NCBI GenBank assembly: GCA_021904315.1
Contig: CM038923.1
Span: 10,112,038 to 10,176,037, forward strand
Source of the DNA: Sphagnum magellanicum
Lineage: Eukaryota > Streptophyta > Sphagnopsida > Sphagnales > Sphagnaceae
Direction of reading: 5' to 3'
Length of the DNA: 64,000 nucleotides
This document shows, one piece after another, positions 1 through 10,870 of the stretch. A program made the translations under genes and the position numbers. The notes beneath the pieces are model-generated. The model did no database searches and had not been told where the DNA came from. It saw only the letters and a list, made by a program, of their open reading frames with translations. Each line of letters begins with the position of its first letter. Position 1 is the stretch's first letter.

Positions 1-595
1 TTTTCTAACCACACATGGCTGTAGACTAGGGGCTCCCTAAACGGACTAAGTCTACCTATTTAGGGGTTACTTACAGCCTACCTACCTAGGGGTTACTTAT
101 TTCCTTACCCATAGGTCACTTACTTACCTATGTGGTCATGGGCTATTTAGTGGTTACTTAAGAAACTATTTAAGAGCTACTTAGGAATATTTAAGAATGA
201 CCTAGGGACTTCATAAGTTAAAAACTATTTTAGGGTTATTTATGGGGTTACTTAGGGGTTATTTTGGAGATATTTATGGAGTTACCTAAGGATTATTTAG
301 GAAATTATTTTGAGTTTATTTAGTAATTACTTACAAAACTATTTAGGAAATTATTTAGGGATTTATTAAGATAAGGGATACCTAAGGAATTGCTTACGAG
401 GTTACATAAACAGTTATTTAGGGATTGCATAGAAGGTTATTTAAGAAAATATGTAGGGATTATTTAAGAACCTATTTTGGTTAGGATATACCTAGGGATT
501 ATTTAGGGATTACATAGGTCCTATTTATGAACTTCCAAAGTTAGGGGATATCTAAAGACTACTTAAAGAGTTACATAAGATGTATGTAAGGGTCA
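1..595. repeat. degenerate TTATTTAGGGGTTACTTA-type simple repeat, left arm
   Basis: The stretch is built from imperfect copies of short words such as TTATTTAGG, GGGGTTACTTA and GGGATTATTTAGG, with no fixed period. The top strand is G/T/A-rich in words of the TTAGG type. No coding frame is supported. It looks like an old, drifted simple-sequence array. The neighbouring stretch up to about 1215 carries the same words on the opposite strand. Confidence 0.75.
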
Positions 596-1215
596 TGAAT
601 GAGTCCTAAAGTAACCCCTATGTAGGTTCTATTTAATGTTCTTTATGAATTAACCCTAGATAATCTTTAATCATCCTTAGGTATCTCTAACTTAAGAAAT
701 TTTTAGCCAACCTCACAAGTAGGTTCTATGTAACTTTTAAAATAATCTTTAGGTATTCTATAACCTAGATAAACCCATAGGTGTCTCTAGGTAATCCCTT
801 ATGTAGGTTTTAGGCAGTCCTCTAAATAGTCCTTAGATATCCCATAACCTAGATAGGCCCCTAAGTGTCTCCTTAGTAACCACCCAAGTAAATTGTATGT
901 AGCTTTCCCATGTAAGCTTTTGATACCCCTAGGTAGCCTCCTAGGTAAGTTCTATACAATTCTTTAAATAATCCTTAAGTAACCAATAACCAAGTAGATC
1001 TTTAGGCACTTCCTTGAATTTCTTAAATAGGCCTTAGATAGGATTTTAAATAGTTCTTAGGTATCTCAGAACCTACATAGTTCCTGAGGTGTCTCCCTAG
1101 ATAATCCCTAAGGCCCCTAAGTAATCCTTAATTATCCCATAAATAAAGTTAATAATGCATAACTAACCCTTCATAAGTCCCTAATCCTCATTCTGTAAAC
1201 CCTTTAGCTATCCAA
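596..1215. repeat. degenerate CCTAGGTAATCCCTAA-type simple repeat, right arm
   Basis: Words such as AGGTGTCTCTAGGTAATCCC, CCTTAGGTATCTC and CCTAAGTAATCC dominate. They are the reverse complement of the words in the preceding arm, so the array flips strand near position 600. The words vary and no unit is exactly tandem. No gene is visible. Confidence 0.7.
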
Positions 1216-1972
1216 TAACATAAGTAAACCTCTGGATAGACATGTAGATGCAGCCACAAAACCCAATTCATCATGGGTCGAGGAACAAATTTGCGTTTGC
1301 TCCTCTGCTATTTTCCTTTTGCCCAGTCCCGTCCTGTATTTTGACTGTCCTCCTGTGTTTCAGGAAACCCAGGATTCTCTGCTCCTGAGTTTTCCTAACT
1401 TTGCAGATAACTCTAATACACCAAAAAGAAGTTTCAACCAGTGCAGACAAGGAATTTTAATAATTGATTGGAAAAAGAAATATTATCCGATCTACTCTTA
1501 GAAAACAAGGCATCACAAACAGGCTGGCCCCACCAATAAATAAGATATTGTACATCTACCTACTGTGTCCACACTCCGAACACCAAAAAACATCTGTTCC
1601 AATTTAAACAGTCTAAACACTGTCACCAAAGAAACCGGTTCACCTAATGTGAAACGAGTTCTAATAAGGTAAAACTTCCAAAAGTTGGATGGAACGCGAT
1701 AGTCCCTGTAAACAGTGTTGGAGACTTTGTCATTGGCAAAAGCAATGACACTTGTTACAATTATTTGCATGAACCCCTTTGGCACGATTCTTATAAGAAT
1801 CCCTCGCGACGTCTCCCCATTCATGGATCTTGCCATTGAATCGATTGTCTGTGAATTTGTTAGCGACGTGATTCGCCTTTGTGTGCTGAAGAAAGTTGGG
1901 TTTCGGAGCTCGTCATTTGAAGCAACTTCCCTCTCTCAAAATTAGATCTTCGACCACTTCCCGGACGTGAAA
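1216..1972. other. upstream flank of the carbonic anhydrase gene, no gene seen
   Basis: Mixed-composition sequence with only short frames of no recognisable similarity. It should contain the promoter and leader of the gene that follows, but I see no clear TATA box at a convincing distance. Confidence 0.4.
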
Positions 1973-4666
1973 ATGAGCACTACTACTGTGGTATGTGTGT
2001 GCAAGATTCGTTTGTTGAAGTCGGGATCTTGATAGTATCCGACTAAATTTTGGGTTAGAATTCGCACGTTAACAACTTGCTGATTTGTTTGTTGAATTTT
2101 ATGGAATCAGGATTGGAGAGTCAGTTTTGAGTGTTAGTCTCTGGTCATTGGGAGTCTGGTACAGTTCGGGCGGATGGAGGAAGTTTTGATGTTTGAGGTT
2201 TCTTTTGGTTTCGAGGCCCTGCAATGAACATTGTATTCTGGTTTTTGCTTTGGGTTTTCAAGCTTTCAACCTGGGCGCCAACTTCTTTTCGAGGCGGCGC
2301 TTCTGTGGGGTTGAATTGGTGCTAAATTTGTGGTTAATTTGTGTGTGTGAGAAGCAACCTGCAATTCTGCCAGAGGGATATGAGATTACGAATTGCGTTG
2401 TGGTGGATGAGAACTTCAATCCCGACCCCAACTCCGAAAATGCCGTCGACAAACTCAAAGCCAAATTTAAGGACTTCAAGATCGAGGTGTTTTTGTGAGT
2501 TTAGACATCTTTGATACTAGTAATTTATTGCTTGGTGCTCTGAATTTGATTACAACGTGCATGTGCATCTTGAAGCCGTAATCGCCACTAGGAGAAGTGT
2601 CGTGAATAGCCCGGTACGGCGCTTGGTACCAACATTTTGAATCATATATTTGGAGATCTCCTCGTCAGTTTTACTTGAATGTCCTCGAGGCTCGATCTAG
2701 GCCTATGGATCCTGTTCATCGCATATGATCTTAGATCTCAGGTCTTGGAACCGCTGTCCAAATGTTCAAATGGATCAAGTTGTCATCCAGCCGACAAACT
2801 TTTGAACCTAGTACAAGAACAAGGAATTATTATGTCATGATAATAGTTTATGCAACTGACATTCCGACCCTGTGTTGTGTTTGTAGGGCTAACCTAGAGC
2901 GGTTCGAGGAGCTCGCAATAGAAGGACAAAAGCCAAAGGTGGAATTAGGATCTCTCTTATAGTAGCCCCAATCTTTGATGACTCCTCTTCTTCTGGTGAC
3001 GTAAATCGGAGTAGTAAGTGCCCACATTTTTAGAAATTTCAGTTAGACGAGCTTGCATTCTGGTCGAAATTGTCACTACAAAACGGAGTTGATCTGACAC
3101 AGTTTTAATCAGCTTCTTATTACTACATTGACAGGATCTTTTGCGAAGAATTTTACAATTCACAAAGGGGTAGTGTGGCACTCGAGATTAGGAAGATTTT
3201 CATGTCAGTTATAAAGAATTACATAAGTTAATTCTGCAATGATCATAGTTGAATCTTTGCAGGTGATGCTGATCACATGCATCGACTCTCGCTGTAACCC
3301 AACAATGCTCTTTGGACTTGAAGCTGGGGAAGCTTTCGTTGTTCGTAATGTTGCCAACTTTGTTCACCCCTACGAAGGACAGGTCCATGTATACCCATCA
3401 TTCCTCTTTCGCTTAATATATGGATTGTGTTAAAGTATTTGATGAGCTATCGCTGCAATGACAAGGTTATTAGTTGACTTTAGTGAATCATGAATGCTTC
3501 CAGCTTCTTCGATTCATGCTTGCGGGCTTGATTCCCATTCCCTAGGCATCGCACTGTCTACAACATGTCGATAGTTGATCTGTGATGTGCTCCCAATGTG
3601 TCTGATGTTTTTGCCATATGCGCTATGGTTGTCACTGCAGCATGTGGCACATGAGAATGCAGCTGTAGGAGCCGCCATTGAGTTTGCTGTCACTAATATC
3701 AAAGTAAGTTTCTAAGACTCTCATGGGTACAGCCAACCCAAGTTTAAATTCGTGACTAAACTCCACATTGTGTGTCAATCGAGCTTCTTCCAACTTTAAT
3801 ATTTTCTTCTGTGGAATCTATAAATCATCTCAACTATATGCAGCAGTTTCTGCTATCCATAAGAAACCATTTTGACTATCCTTGACTACAGGTCGAACAC
3901 ATCGTGGTGGTGGGACACAGTAGCTGTGGTGGTATTAGGGCTCTTATGGAACTTGACGATTTCACAAAGTACCTTTCTTCACAGGACTGATATCTTTCAA
4001 CATTTCCTTTTCGAATGCAAGCTTTATTTGACAACACGATAATGGGTTTTTTAGTTTGGGGTGTGACATCTTGGTTGGAAGATAATGGATCTTTATTAAT
4101 GGACTTGTACATCCTGATGGCAGAGACCTTGTGGGAAACTGGGTGAAAGTTGGACTTCCAGCCAAGGAGAAGGTGAAAGAGCTCTACCCGGAATTATCAT
4201 TCGATGAACAAGTGAGCTTGTGCGAGAAGGTGCCAATCCTTTCCCTCCTATACCAGAGTACTCTATAACATAAAGAACAATTTGTGAACCTTGGACCTGT
4301 GGTTTTCAATATTAAACCTATTCATGTCCTGTAACCCTTCAAACATTTAAAGATAATCCAGGAGTTGTGAAATGTTGAAGTGCCAACACATAAGGATCTT
4401 GAAGCAACTGGCAAAGATGTATAATGTACCTCGATGGAAGTGGTGAAGCAAGTTGAATACTCAAGATCCCAGGTCCGATCCAAATTTTGTTTGTGTAGCC
4501 TTAATGTTTGTTGCCTACACAGGAAGCCGTGAATGTTTCACTGAAGAACTTGCTGACTTACCCATTCGTTAAGGAGGGTGTCAAGGGCGGCAATCTCCAT
4601 ATCCATGGTATGCACTACAATCTCCGCCATGGGAGATTGACTAGCTGGGATATTGTGCGCAAGTAA
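1973..4666 (+). CDS. beta carbonic anhydrase, multi-exon
   Basis: Reversible hydration of CO2 to bicarbonate by a zinc enzyme of the plant beta class. Readable exons are up to 2494, 2887-2938, 3263-3382, 3641-3703, 3892-3968, 4124-4229 and 4523-4666, all with GT-AG borders and compatible phases. Exon 3263-3382 carries CIDSR (zinc Cys and the Asp/Arg pair) and GEAFVVRNVANFV. Exon 3892-3968 carries VVGHSSCGG (zinc His and Cys). Later exons carry WVKVGLPAKEKV and EAVNVSLKNLLTYPFVKEG, both typical of plant beta enzymes. The start is the weak point. ATG 1973, a short exon to 1990 and an acceptor at 2354/2355 give 239 residues in phase, but that acceptor lacks a good pyrimidine tract. No long transit peptide is visible in this model, so a cytosolic form is likely, though a missed upstream exon could change that. 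No stop or frameshift interrupts the core. Confidence 0.88.
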
Positions 4667-6729
4667 GCAGTTGTGCGGAGAGGTTTCTACCTAGTTGTGG
4701 TACTTTTTAATGTATTGTATTTGGTAATACGTCCCAACTCAGCGGGAAGGTTAACATGTTCATGATAGCGAGGATCATAGTAAATGAAATTTGGTCAGAT
4801 TTCAACTTTTGCGACGTACTGAAATCCTTCTCAAGAAGTTATTCTTCTTACCTTTCTATCAACCAAGAGAGCGCCAAGCGCTTTGTAGCACATCCTGCAA
4901 TAAAGAAATTCAAACAACTTGTTGTCCGCCCACTATCTTTGGCGTGCTAGAGGGATCTACTTAAATCACTTGTCAGATTGTACCCTTTTTTGATGTTTTG
5001 CTTATAGGTTTGATCTACCTTCATGCTTCATAAAAACCCTGGATCTGCAAGTCAGCAAGTTAATCTTCCGCTTCCAAAAACCCTAAACTTTGCGATATCC
5101 CAACCTTCCCTGCTGCAGTCTTTTGGTAACCGATTCATTTGCATAAGCATCTGTAGCTGGCCATTAAGAGCGTGCCAGTTTGCTGATTGAACCTCTCAAC
5201 GACCTTTATCGGAAAGAATGTGACGTCTTGTGCACTATGGCATTTCTAAAGTGAACTGAATTATAGAGGATTGTTCCCCAATCTATGGCCGGTCTTATTT
5301 TCTATTTAAAGTCTGGTTTTTGTTGTAAAACCAAAACAAACCAATAACCGGTTGCTTTGCACTACATAAAGCACTGCCTGGATTTTTCCTTTGTATTTTC
5401 AGCCCCCTTACCTGCCTGAAGAAACCTGTTTTCAGCCTGTCACTGTTCCAAAGAAGTGAAAAGATTCCAGCTCTACTCTCCGTAGGAAAAGGACCTGAGA
5501 ACACGCCTGTTTTCGACCTGTTCCCTCCGCTTACCGCCTGAGTACCGGCCTCGGGCACAGATCTTCAAATCACTGACGGGTCTATATTCAGGCCCTTCTG
5601 TACTGAAGTTTGTCTTAGCGATATCAATTTTAGAGATCAATCTGCTTCCTTGAAATGCTCACCACATTCAAACATTCCTTAGTCATTGAGCAACACTGTT
5701 TTTTGGGTGGATATGGCAAGAGGAGAGAAGAATGTGCTGTTGATTTTAGAGAACGTAGTGCTAGGTGTGGGAAAATGCATTTCACGTGACAATTCTGCAT
5801 AATTCCAGATTCGTCTAACAAAATGATAGAATACGCACAAGCTGAAGCCCATCCTTTTTGTTGGAGCTAACGATAGGAAAACGCAGCGGACTTCCAAAGG
5901 TCTATAAAGCACATTGTGGTCCGGGTAGACAGGATAGTCTACATAATTGTGTAGCCCCTCCCTTCCTTTTCTTTTAGTCCATCGTGCTCCTCTGGACTTC
6001 TTGTTTTATGGGAGTCACACAGGTATATTTCATCATCATCTCCAGGACAAAGTCAAGTTTCATAGTTTATACCATAAGTTGAACCAGAGGTACAACAGTG
6101 GTTTAACTTTTGTTAAAGTTTATACCAAAGGTAGGCGCCAACGCACAAGTTGCTTATTATGTATTCTAACGTTTGAAGCATCTTTTCTTCAACATGTCAT
6201 GTAAATATGTGGTAAATTGGTTCAATAAACTGATAATTAAGGGGTCAAAAAACACCTCCAATGTTTGCAATGTAAGAAGTATAATGAAATAGAAACACAA
6301 AAAAAAGGAAGAATTAGATCTATTCCAGGGATCTAATAATTACTAAGTCCATAGATAGGTGGTGATAACAGAGTCCAGTGTTTTTTTTAAAAATTTCCCA
6401 TATTGCCATATGTGAGCATCTAGCATTAAATGGCCATGGGTTTGTAGAACCTGTACAAAATGTCAAATGTTGGTATTGAATATCCCCCACCCCTCCGAAT
6501 CCAAGTGGAAACGTGGCATTTTTTTTAAAAACAAATATTTCCCCCCGAAAAGGAATATCTGACACAATATTCCGTTCTCATTTTTATTTTTCACATGTGT
6601 GAAATTTTGTACCCAAAAAGAACGCTGAGTGAGTTAGCTTATGAGCACTTTGAGAAAAGCAGATTTGACAAATTTAGTAACAGTCACAAAGGTGGTGGCA
6701 CAATGTTTTTTTTCCTTTTTTCCCAATTT
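4667..6729. other. downstream flank and gene-free stretch
   Basis: The first few hundred bases should hold the carbonic anhydrase 3' UTR. The part at 5390-5600 is richer in GC (short CCTG/CCGCC words) but no frame in it resembles a known protein. From about 6200 the sequence becomes AT-rich. No RNA gene or complete mobile element was recognised. Confidence 0.4.
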
Positions 6730-6872
6730 TTTCATGTAGCCAAAGTGGCAATCACCCAGTAAAGATTTAGCCAAATTTGGCTATATACTAGATATAAACA
6801 TAAAAATAAAAAAGATTCTTCTATATTCTTGACTACCTACTGGAACTTATCATAAAAAATTGGCAATTTACT
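6730..6872. repeat. dispersed repeat, copy A
   Basis: This stretch aligns by eye with 21983-22137. Shared words include TGTAGCCAAA, ATTTAGCCAAA, ATATTCTTG and GGTTACCTA/GACTACCTA, in the same order and spacing. It lies beyond the C-terminal end of a minus-strand hAT pseudogene and may be the non-coding end of such an element; that link is inference. Confidence 0.6.
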
Positions 6873-7975
6873 TATTTATAATCTTGAAATCTTTTGAATT
6901 TGGGCCATTTTTTGCATGACAAATCCTTTGCATATGTCAAAATCATAAACTTCAGGCCAAAATTTGGTGAAAATTTGGCAGTAATGCATGGCTAAGGTTG
7001 TTTGCAAACAACAAAACACTAAGAATTTGGAGTCCCTTCCATCCACTGGACTGAGACTTAATACCAAATTCCTACCTGCAAGGTGGTAATCTGGCATTTT
7101 CCTCCACTTAAAATATAGAATGTTCTAGCTTGCAAGATTACATGATTCTCTCCCTTCCCATTCCTACAAAATGCACAAAGACCAAGAGGTATAGAACCAG
7201 AGTATTTTTCATTGGCCAAGGGCTCAAAGTTGGCTATACATGTAGCCTCTTGAAGGCAGTGTTGGCATCTATTTTACACTCTTTATAAGTGCAGTTGGTA
7301 ATTTGCAACAGGTGTAAGGAAGAATATGGAATCCAATAAAAATTTAAAGTAGCACTTAGTTGTGACTAAGATAATTTTCAAGTGTGCCAAATTGGCTACA
7401 CGGGCACAAGTACGAAGTTTGGCAACCTTTCCAAAAAACATCTATGTGAATTGGCAAGCATTTCAAACATTACATCCAAAATGCGGTAACCAATTTTTTT
7501 TCTGATGCAAAAATTGAAGGCATGGGGAGGCCCCGATCTTCTTGGATCCTGCCCATTATAGCCTAGGTCAGATTTGCACAAGCAACACCTGTTAAAACCT
7601 TCCTTGTATTCCCACTGTAATTCAAGAAAAGAATAAAAAAACACAAGAAGTGTTTTTCAACACAAAAACAACAAGGTGCACATTATTAATTTGAAACAAA
7701 AATCAAAAAGCACATAATAAAAAACCAATCAAATTGAAACAAAAAACCAACAAGGTTAAAGACAAATACATAATGAACTTACAAACTTGAGTCTTGTAGG
7801 TTTATGTATAGATCCAAATCACACAAAAAACATAGTAAAAGAGTTGGAAAAAAATGTAACTACAAACTTTACAAATCAAAACTTGCCTTCAATACTTCTT
7901 ACTATGCAAACCAAAAGCAACCTACAACACTAAAGTTGTAGAAAATAATAAGCAACAACTACATAGCTTTGCTTC
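6873..7975. other. AT-rich stretch, no gene recognised
   Basis: Only short frames of no recognisable similarity on either strand. It may be the non-coding 3' part of the hAT element whose transposase remnant follows on the minus strand, but no terminal inverted repeat was found to prove this. Confidence 0.3.
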
Positions 7976-8882
7976 CTATCCTATCAAGCCTTGATTGCAT
8001 CTCCAAATGGAAAAAGTATCAATAGAATATTGATCTTGAGCAAACATCTTGACAACCAAATCAAAATGATTTGTCAATTTGTTTTTCAATGTAAATGTCA
8101 TGAAAGATACAATGGAGAAACATTGTTCGTCTACCATGTTGTTTAGAACGATGATGATAGAAATTTCCACCAACTTGAAAGGTTCAGACAATGGATGTTT
8201 TAAGACAACATTGAAAAACAAATTGAACCATAACTTAGTGATAGGATTATAGGTCAAATGAGGTTCCAAAACATGCTAATAATTTTCTTACATAATTAAC
8301 TTGAAAAGGGAAGCTCCCATGTCCACCTTTTGTGCATTGAATTCAACAAGTACTATTAGGGCTTCATCACCAAATTCATTTTCCAAACAATATTGTGCCT
8401 TCAACAAGGTAGTTGGCCAAAGAATGTAATCTTTGCATCAATGTTCAACTAGTATTAGGGATAAATAATTCTAATAACATTCATGAGGTTTTGGTTAGGA
8501 AACCTTCATGGAAATTCATAAATGAAACCAACAGCTGCAACTGAACATTGCATTTTCACTACCACGACAACAACATACTAATCATCATGGGTGGAAAAGA
8601 CCTTTATTGAAAGGCACTTACAATGGACCTAGTATTAATGACCCTAAAAATAGAAAATGGCATATTACATATTTATAGATGGATCAATCCACCAAGTTGT
8701 TAGCAACCCATCATTTGTGCAATCCACCAAACCTTTAAAATTCTTGAATTGTAAACCAATATACCTTTTCTTTGGATCACATTATAGGGTGTACAAATCT
8801 ACACAACACATCTTGAAAACCCAGCCCCACAAAGTTACAAACAAAATTAACACAACTTTGAGCAAATTTGATAAACTCATGG
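7976..8882 (-). pseudogene. hAT-superfamily transposase pseudogene, C-terminal half
   Basis: Read on the minus strand from 8882 down, this continues the transposase broken off at 15288. It begins with EFIKFAQS, passes through degraded sequence with stops, then ALIVLVEFNAQKVDMGASLF near 8380-8300. It ends with the hAT dimerisation region in an open frame (7976-8269) containing HPLSEPFKLVEI, DEQCFSIVSFM and KLTNHFDLVVKMFAQD. In plant hAT transposases the DER.FS...MK.KL.NRL motif is the conserved C-terminal dimer interface. Stops and frameshifts make it non-functional. The N-terminal half lies at 15288-16275, beyond a 6.4 kb retrotransposon. The superfamily call is firm, the subfamily is not. 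Confidence 0.82.
8878..8882. repeat. target-site duplication CATGG, left copy
   Basis: CATGG directly precedes the 5' LTR (TGTCACAACC). The same five bases follow the 3' LTR at 15288-15292. Five bases is the usual target duplication of Ty3/gypsy integration. Confidence 0.9.
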
Positions 8883-9703
8883 TGTCACAACCCTACTTTG
8901 AGAGTGTGTGAACTTAAAACTCACACTCCCAAAATGGGGACTTGGGAGTCCTCCGAGACTCATGAAACTTCAGAGTTCGATTGCAAGGGTCAAAACACTT
9001 CGCATTTGAGTGCTATTTATATCATTGGAAAGCTATCGAAGTGTAGATGTCGAAAATGGGCTCACATGGGCCATTTGGACATGTGTAATACAAGTTATGG
9101 CAAAAAGAAAGACCGGGAGTCAAATTGGTAGTTTGACTCCCGACCACTAAAAGTCGAGAATCGACCCGACCCCAATGTGTGCAGGTGGAGTGCGACACAC
9201 CGTTTGAAAGTTCTTGAGGAGAGCTACAAGTTTGCTTTTAATCTCATCCCAATTGGAGGTCTGAGCAAAGAGTTATGATTTCGCAAAATCCCAGGAATCC
9301 AAACCGGGACAATTTTGGGACTCCTCCTTGGGAGTCCCGAGACAAAAAACCATTCGGATGTGGGTGCCGCGAAGAGGCACAAAGTATACTATATGGGGGA
9401 AGGTGGTGACTTCCCCCGAGTCCGGGTCGTGGTGAGTCTTGTGAGTCTAGAATTTTTGTGGCTTGTCTTAACACTAAAGGTGCTCCAGAATGTGAACTAA
9501 CCAACTTGTTGGTTGGTTTGATGTAGGTTCGAGTAAGTAACTAAAGCTTGTCACTCTTCCTAATCTCATCCCGGAGCTTCAGCACGCCCCTCTACCCCTT
9601 CTAGTGCTAAAAGCTGGGAGTGTGCCCCCGAGTCCCTCATAATTCTATAGTTTGAACAACTTAGACCCATCTTGGGTCTAACTAGGGACTTGGGTTCGCG
9701 TCA
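8883..9703 (+). repeat. 5' LTR of the Ty3/gypsy element
   Basis: Begins TGTCACAACC and ends GCGTCA. It matches 14484-15287 over its whole length with many substitutions and small gaps. It contains several GGGAGTC/GACTCCC words, including an 11 bp inverted repeat (9114-9124 with 9132-9142) around a 7-base loop. The exact end is set by the CATGG duplication on the outer sides and by the primer site two bases further in. Confidence 0.93.
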
Positions 9704-9705
9704 CA

Positions 9706-9718
9706 TGGTATCAGAACT
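9706..9718 (+). other. primer-binding site, initiator Met-tRNA type
   Basis: TGGTATCAGAACT begins two bases after the 5' LTR. TGGTATCAGA is the common plant retrotransposon primer site complementary to the 3' end of initiator methionine tRNA. Confidence 0.85.
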
Positions 9719-9753
9719 CCAGTTGAATTCGATTCACTTCTTGGGAGTTTTAG

Positions 9754-10870
9754 ATGGCACCCAAGAAAAATCGTAAGCAAACTCAAAAGACCATGTTCAA
9801 AGAACCCAACGAAGACTGAGTAGTCTCGCCGGAATCAAATGGGGAAGAAGAACCAAGAACCCGAAAGGACCAAGATGAGCCCGAAAGTGAAAAGGAGCAA
9901 CGAAGCTTTGTCTTATTCACCCATGAACAACTAGAAGTCCTCCTTAAAATGAATAGGCCTAATTTCAGCGAGTTGGTTACGGCCCTCAAAGGAGGAGCAT
10001 CCAAGGATGCGAAATTTCAACCAGCCAAACCCGAGAACTTCAATGGTGCCCGTGACCGAAAGGTTGTGGACGTTTGGTTTACAAAAATGGAGGATTATTT
10101 ACATGCTGCCAAGGTTGGACGGCACTCGACCATGGAGCTTACCTAGTCGTACTTGAAAGGCTATGCTGCCACATGGTGGAAGACAGTGAAACAAGAAAAG
10201 GGGAAGAACCATGGTTACACATGGGAATTCTTTGAAGAACGAGTCGAATCCTAGTTTGTTCCAAGGAATTCCGACTACATTTCAAGGTGCAAACTTCGCG
10301 ACCTTGTGAATGCCACAAATGACAACTTGCGACAATATGTGAGGGCTTATTCCAAACACATGCTTGAGATTCAACACATGCATTAGCTGGATTACGTGTG
10401 CCAATTTGTGATGGGGTTTCCAACTTGGGCCAAACGCAAGCTTGAGGAAAATTGGCCCTCCTCACTATTCGAAACCATCATGAAAGTGGAGGGCTTCTCG
10501 CATGTGGGACAAGGTGAAAATCCGGGTTCAAGAAGGACAACAAGTTCCTTCATAAGAAGCCACGCCATGAGGGTGAATGGAACCGGGGCCAAGGAAGCCC
10601 AAGGAAGGAAAAGCCTAAATAATTCCAAGGTTCAGGGTTCAAGCCCAAAGGAAATTTTGTGAAGAAAAGGGCTCCTTCAAAAGGGGCCAACTCAAAGGAG
10701 ACGTTAGTGGGAAGCCTAAGGGAATATGTTTCAACTACAACGAAGTGGGGCATTACTCCAAAGATTGTCCCAAGTCCAAAGCGGGGAATGGAAGCTCTAA
10801 GGTAATTGCCTTCAATGCCAACCTAGTCCAAGCTGAATGCAATCGACTTATCTTCTTGAAGGGGAAGATT
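9754..10870 (+). pseudogene. gag of the Ty3/gypsy element, stop-ridden
   Basis: Starts at an ATG 48 bases after the primer site with a basic N-terminus. A capsid-like region (KFQPAKPENFNGARDRKVVD, later GYAATWWKTV) is followed by a nucleocapsid zinc knuckle near 10727-10768. The knuckle reads CFNYNEVGHYSKDC, so the second Cys of CX2CX4HX4C is Tyr. In-frame stops occur near 9817, 10143, 10252 and 10384. It cannot give a full Gag. Confidence 0.85.

Noticed and set aside
1513..1945. Overlapping frames on both strands upstream of the carbonic anhydrase
   Set aside because: Opposite-strand frames over the same bases with no known motif and no splice model.
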